Assembly: GCF_041020765.1 (NCBI RefSeq)
Contig: NZ_JBEUEJ010000015.1
From: Kineococcus terrestris
GTDB lineage: Bacteria; Actinomycetota; Actinomycetes; Actinomycetales; Kineococcaceae
Strand: one strand, 5' to 3'
Length of the DNA stretch: 64,000 nucleotides
Made by a program: the position numbers and the translations under genes. Under the pieces are notes generated by a model. That model saw only the letters and a list, made by a program, of their open reading frames with translations. It did not search any database and was not told the origin of the DNA. Positions 60,113 through 64,000 of the stretch are shown here, piece by piece (within the stretch, counting starts at the first letter, position 1; every line of letters starts with the position of its first letter).

Positions 60113-60868
60113 CTACGCCCGCCGCCACGTCCCGTCCGGCGGCAGCAGCCGCGGCTCCAGGCGGGTCTCCACGACCCCGCCGGCCTCGCGGCGCACCACG
60201 TACGCCCCGCGGCCGGGGACCTCGGCGACCGCCTCCACCAGCTCCGTGCCCTCGTACACGAGGCCGACGCCGTCGTCGGTGCAGTGCGTCTCGCCGAGGG
60301 TGCCGTCGCCGACCAGGGCGTGCACCAGGGGGCGGCGCCGCTCCTCGCTGTCGTAGTGGACGCCGTTGCCGTACGGCAGGAAGCCCAGGCCGTCGGTGAC
60401 GGCGCGCAGCTGCGGCCCGTAGGAGTCCGTCGTGCCGCCGGCGTACCAGCAGATCGAGCCGGCGCTCACCCCGCCGAGGACGACCCCGGCTTCCCACGCC
60501 TCGCGCAGCGGCCCCTCCAGCCCGTGCGCGCGCCAGACCGCCAGCAGGTTCACCACCGAGCCGCCGCCCACCCACACGACGTCCTGGGCCAGCAGGTGCG
60601 CGCGCACGTCGCCCACCGAGGGCATGGGAAACAGGTCCAGCACCGACACGTCCACCCCGGCGCGCCACCCGGCGTCGTGGACGTCGGCGCTGCGGGCGCG
60701 CTGGTCGCCGCCGGCGGTGCCCAGCCAGCACAGCCGCGGGCGGCGGCCGGCGGGCACCCGCGCGCGGTCGACCGCGTGGTGCACCAGGCCGGCGAGGTCG
60801 AGGCCGCCGCGCTCGGCGCGGCGGAACCCGCCCGAGGTCGCGACGACCGTCGGCCGCTCAGCCGGCAC
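60113..60868 (-). CDS. Peptidase E-like protein (S51, class I GATase fold)
   Basis: 251 residues. The nucleophile Ser135 lies in the elbow GGVSAGSICWYAGGTTDS; GGGSVVNLLAVWRAHG and PYGNGVHYDSEERRRP are conserved in the S51 family, which includes Asp-dipeptidase and cyanophycinase. The usual His appears in the NGVHYDSE segment. It may cleave Asp-Xaa dipeptides. Its start overlaps the stop of the FAD gene by 11 bases, so both are one transcript. Confidence 0.85.
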   Translation of the reverse strand: MPAERPTVVATSGGFRRAERGGLDLAGLVHHAVDRARVPAGRRPRLCWLGTAGGDQRARSADVHDAGWRAGVDVSVLDLFPMPSVGDVRAHLLAQDVVWVGGGSVVNLLAVWRAHGLEGPLREAWEAGVVLGGVSAGSICWYAGGTTDSYGPQLRAVTDGLGFLPYGNGVHYDSEERRRPLVHALVGDGTLGETHCTDDGVGLVYEGTELVEAVAEVPGRGAYVVRREAGGVVETRLEPRLLPPDGTWRRA

Positions 60869-62162
60869 GGCGGCGGCCCAGCCCCAGCCCGTCGAGCACC
60901 GCGTCCGCGGCCCGGCGGCCGGAGACCAGCGCGCCCTGCTGCGAGGGGTTCTCGCGGTGGTCGCCGGCCAGGTAGACGCCCTCGCCCAGCTCCACCGGCT
61001 TCGGGCCGTCGAACGGCGCCGGCAGCTGCGGCAGCGCGTGCGCCACGACGTGCCGGGCCACCAGCGTCCAGGAGCGGGTGCTGGTGCCGTAGACCCGAGC
61101 CAGCTGCGCGCGCACCGCGGCCTCCTCGTCGGCGCCGCCGCCGGCGCCGTGCACGAGCGCCGACACCAGGGCGCGGCGGCCGTCGGCGGGTTCGAGCACG
61201 TACGAGGGGGCCACCGCCGAGACGACCGCGGTGTTGACCACGGGGCCGCTGCGGTCGCCGTCCAGGTGCAGCAGGCGGTCCCGGTCGCCCGGGGCGGGGG
61301 AGGAGCCGGACGTGAACCAGTACGTCGTCAGCGCGTGCGAGGCGACCTCCGGCGCGCCGGGGGCGAGGTGCGCCGCGGCGGCGCCCTCGGTGGCCACGAC
61401 GACCGAGCGGACCGCCACCGCCCCGGCGACCGTCTCCACCAGCAGCGTGCGGGGACCGAAGCCGACGTGCTCGACCTCGGTGCCCAGCACGAGGCTGCCG
61501 GCCGGCAGGCCCGCGGCCAGCTGGTCGGGCACGGCCTGCACCCCGCCCGCGGGCAGGCCCGGCGTGCCGCGCAGGAAGCTGCGCACCAGCAGGTCCACGA
61601 AGCGGCGCGACGTGGTGCCGTCCACCTCGCCCAGCACGCCCGCCAGGAACGGCTCGAGGACCGACCAGCGCAGGTCCCCGTGCACCTCCAGGGCGTCCAG
61701 GCCCTCCCACCAGCCGGAGTCGCGGCGCTTGAGGTCCCCGGGGGAGGTCGCCGCGGCCAGCCAGCGCACGAGCGCCGCCTTCTCCCGCACCGTGCCCAGC
61801 GGGAAGCGCAGCGCCTGCAGCGCCCCGAGCGGGTGGCGGCGGGGGTCGCGCACGGCGTGGACGCGGCCGTGGCGGTGCACCGCGACACCGGCGTCGAAGG
61901 GCCGCAGGTCCAGGGCGTCGACGTCCAGGAGGGCCTGCACCTCGGGGTAGGCCGGGTTGAGCAGCTGGAACCCGCGGTCGACCCGGACGCCGTCGACGAC
62001 CTCCGAGCGCGTCCGGCCGCCGACCCCGTCCTGGGCCTCGACGACGACGACGTCCACCCCGGCGGCGGCCAGGTGCCGCGCGCAGGCGAGCCCGGCCAGG
62101 CCGGCTCCCACGACGACGACGTCCGCGGACGAGGGCAACGGGCCGGCGGCGCTCGGGATCAC
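60858..62162 (-). CDS. FAD-dependent amine oxidase/phytoene desaturase-like oxidoreductase
   Basis: 434 residues. The dinucleotide fold is DVVVVGAGLAGLACARHLAA followed by VVEAQDGVGGRTRSEVVDG; the C-terminal FAD motif is GVYLAGDHRENPSQQGALVS. The middle is as in FAD-dependent protoporphyrinogen oxidase/phytoene desaturase-like proteins. Substrate unknown. GTG start 62162 has no Shine-Dalgarno but a TACGCT box six bases upstream (minus strand, 62174-62169), which fits leaderless transcription common in actinobacteria. Followed by the peptidase E gene with overlap. Confidence 0.87.
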   Translation of the reverse strand: MIPSAAGPLPSSADVVVVGAGLAGLACARHLAAAGVDVVVVEAQDGVGGRTRSEVVDGVRVDRGFQLLNPAYPEVQALLDVDALDLRPFDAGVAVHRHGRVHAVRDPRRHPLGALQALRFPLGTVREKAALVRWLAAATSPGDLKRRDSGWWEGLDALEVHGDLRWSVLEPFLAGVLGEVDGTTSRRFVDLLVRSFLRGTPGLPAGGVQAVPDQLAAGLPAGSLVLGTEVEHVGFGPRTLLVETVAGAVAVRSVVVATEGAAAAHLAPGAPEVASHALTTYWFTSGSSPAPGDRDRLLHLDGDRSGPVVNTAVVSAVAPSYVLEPADGRRALVSALVHGAGGGADEEAAVRAQLARVYGTSTRSWTLVARHVVAHALPQLPAPFDGPKPVELGEGVYLAGDHRENPSQQGALVSGRRAADAVLDGLGLGRRRAG

Positions 62163-62367
62163 CCGCTGAGCGTATCGGGAGGCTCCCGCGGACGCCGCGC
62201 AGCCGCCCGCGCGCGGGCGGTGCCCGCTCTGGGCGCGACGGGTGGTCCCGGACGCCTCGCGCGTCCCGCCCGCACCACCGGCCACGGCGGTGCGGCGTCC
62301 CGCGCCCTCGCCGCGGTCCGCGCCCGGGCCGCCGGCCTGTGGACGACGGCCCGGGGAGGTCGCGGGC

Positions 62368-63942
62368 GTGCGGTTCAGTGGCGCCGTGCACGAGGACGGG
62401 GCGGGACGCGGGGAGCCGGACGCCGGGACGGGGCGGCACACCGCCGCGCCCGGCGGCGACGGGCCGGGCGGCGACGGGCCGGGCGGTGGCGGGCCGGGCG
62501 GTGGCGAGCTGCCGGAGGTGGTCCTGGCCCGCGGGGCGCGCCGCGCGGCGCTGGCCCGCCTGGCCGACGAGCTGGCCGTGCGGGCACCCGTCGTCGACGG
62601 CTACGCCGTGGGCGAGCTCATCGGCGCCGGGGCGACCAGCGCGGTGTGGTCCGGCACCGGCCCCGACGGCGTGCCGCGCGCCCTGAAGGTCCTGCAGCCG
62701 GCGTCCGCCGCGGGCGCCGAGCCGCTGCGGGAGCTGGCCCTGCTGCGGCGGGTGCGCCACCCGCGCCTCGTGGCCGTCCACGACATCTCCCGCGACGGCG
62801 AGGGCCACCCCGTGCTGGTGCTCGACCTCGCCGCCGGTGGCGGCCTGGCCGGCGTCCTGGCCGCCCGGCGGCGCCTCGGCGCGGGGGAGGTGGCAGGGCT
62901 GGTGTCCGTGCTGGGGCCCGCCCTCGACGACCTGCACGCCGCCGGCGTGGTCCACGGCGACCTGTCCCCGGGCAACGTGCTGCTCGACGCGCGCGGTGAG
63001 CCGCTGCTGGCCGACCTCGGCGTCGCCCGCGCGCTCGGCCACCGGCCCGGGCGCCTGCTGGGCACCCCCGGCTACGCCGACCCCTCCGCGGCCGAGGCCC
63101 CCGGGGCCGCCGCGGACGTCTACGGGCTGGCCGCGGTGGCCTGGTGCGCGCTGACCGGGGCGCCGCCGCCGGAGGCGGGCGCCTCCCGCGCGGCCGTGCG
63201 GCGCGCGGGCGCCGACCTGCCCCCGGGAACCTCGCAGGAGCTCCTGGAGGCGCTGCGGGAGGGGCTGCACCGCCGTCCCGCGCGCCGCCCGACCGCCGGT
63301 GAGCTCGCGGAAGCCGTCCTGACGTGCGCCCGGCCGCGGCCCGTGCGGCTGCCGCAGCGCGCGCCCGCGACGGTCCCGCCGCCGCCGGCGGCCGGCGCCA
63401 CCACCGGTGCCGGGCTCGCGGCAGCGCCCGCGGAGCAGCTGCTCGCGCCCACGCTGACCCCCGTGCCCGCCGCCCTCGCGGCCGCGGTGACCCGCGACCT
63501 GGCACCGCCGGCGGACGCGCAGCACGCCGCGGCCGTGCCCCGCGCCCGGGCGGACGGGACGGTCCCGGCGCGGCCGCGGAGCCCGGGGGCGCCGTCCCCG
63601 GCCGGTCGCGCACCCGGGCGGCGTGGTGCACCGCCCCGCGCCCCGCGCGCCCGCCGGCCCGTCCTCGTGGGCGCCGGCGCCCTGGCGGCCCTGCTGGTGG
63701 GCGCCGTCGCGACGACCGCGGCGGGGGGCGGGGACCGCGACGGGGACCCGGCCGCTCCCGCGGCGCTCGCCCCGGCGGCGGGCGCTCCGGTGTCGGGCGC
63801 TCCGGTGTCGGGTGCTCCGGCGTCGGGTGCTCCGGCGTCGGGTGCTCCGGCGTCGGCCGCCGCGGTCGAGCCGGTGAGCGACCCCGCCGTCGTCCCGGAC
63901 GCGCCCACCGGGCCCGCGCGGGACCCGGACACCGGCTGCGGG
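62368..63942 (+). CDS. Membrane-anchored Ser/Thr protein kinase-like protein (partial, runs into poly-G)
   Basis: About 525 residues are readable and there is no stop. After a Gly-rich start the kinase fold follows: GELIGAGATSAVW (P-loop), Lys107 in RALKVLQP, VVHGDLSPGNVLL with Asp198 (the usual Arg and Lys are Gly and Ser), LADLGVAR with Asp216 (DLG for DFG) and GTPGYADPSA. A Pro/Ala linker, a single membrane helix (residues 432-452, VLVGAGALAALLVGAVA) and a GAPVS/GAPAS-repeat exterior follow. GGGGAGG supports the GTG start. The sequence then dissolves into G runs. Target unknown. Confidence 0.85.
63781..63855 (+). repeat. 15-bp tandem repeat, five copies, in the kinase ectodomain
   Basis: Units GGCGCTCCGGTGTCG (two) and GGTGCTCCGGCGTCG (three) in frame, coding Gly-Ala-Pro-[VA]-Ser five times just outside the membrane. 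Copy number may vary between strains. Confidence 0.85.

Positions 63943-64000
<58 letters not shown>

Noticed and set aside
63781..63855. CRISPR-like array
   Set aside because: The 15-bp units are adjacent without spacers and are in frame as Gly-Ala-Pro-x-Ser; they are coding repeats.

Overview
The window is very GC-rich DNA (well above 70% G+C by eye) with GTG starts as common as ATG starts, dense genes and stop/start overlaps. Gene content points to an Actinomycetota chromosome: two F420-type luciferase-like oxidoreductases, a polyphosphate glucokinase, an adenylylatable GlnA1 with a GlnR-type operator, the glnA2/glnE/nadE/panB neighbourhood, and the lipB-lipA-DUF4191-RDD-glnA1 neighbourhood. 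These orders are familiar from Streptomyces, mycobacteria and Kineosporia/Micrococcales-like genomes; a Kineococcus-like organism would fit, but genus cannot be fixed from sequence alone. No tRNA, rRNA, CRISPR array, transposase, integrase or replication origin was recognised.

Layout. 1-4.4 kb: start of a sugar-binding lipoprotein, its likely ROK repressor, and a large FAD/Fe-S oxidase. 4.5-9.6 kb: GNAT proteins, an M15-like lipoprotein, a DUF5996 protein, an Old Yellow Enzyme and a secreted AMIN-like protein. 9.7-12.5 kb: a sugar isomerase/dehydrogenase pair divergent from a LacI regulator, with LacI-type operators between them; the LacI gene is cut off by a poly-G/poly-C block (about 12498-12681) that looks like an assembly artefact, so order across it is unproven. 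12.7-19.7 kb: housekeeping and redox genes (ABM monooxygenase, WrbA, long GAPDH, F420 oxidoreductase, polyphosphate glucokinase, PspC, methionine aminopeptidase).

19.9-32.9 kb is the main accessory block: a single-strand tellurium/stress cluster (TelA, two XpaC-like membrane proteins, AIM24, TerD, a DUF475/TerC-like protein, a proline-rich TerD-like protein, TerD) running into four genes, the last three coupled by GTGA overlaps (CitE-like lyase, phosphoribosyltransferase, StiP, HAD phosphatase). The four match the predicted nucleoside-like metabolite module of ter systems described by comparative genomics. The ATP-grasp enzyme often seen with it is not here.

33.0-39.3 kb: an alpha-glucoside uptake locus (GH13 glucosidase, binding protein, two permeases) divergent from a second ROK regulator; two strong hairpins sit between the glucosidase and the transporter genes. 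39.3-47.9 kb: trmB, a small Gly-rich membrane protein, panB-nadE, glnA2 and glnE. 48.2-52.9 kb: an LGFP-repeat secreted protein, a zinc-ribbon/glycan-binding-like protein, an acetamidase/formamidase and a DASS/SLC13 transporter. 52.9-62.2 kb: glnA1 with its GlnR box, RDD, DUF4191, lipA, a serine hydrolase, an F420 oxidoreductase, lipB, a peptidase E-like protein and an FAD amine-oxidase-like protein. The window ends in a membrane-anchored protein kinase that runs into a terminal poly-G tract.

Nitrogen metabolism is the best connected theme: GlnE would adenylylate GlnA1 (Tyr402 is present), GlnR probably controls glnA1, and GlnA2 lacks the adenylylation loop. Carbon themes are two ROK-linked sugar transport loci, a LacI-linked sugar/polyol pathway and polyphosphate-driven glucose phosphorylation.
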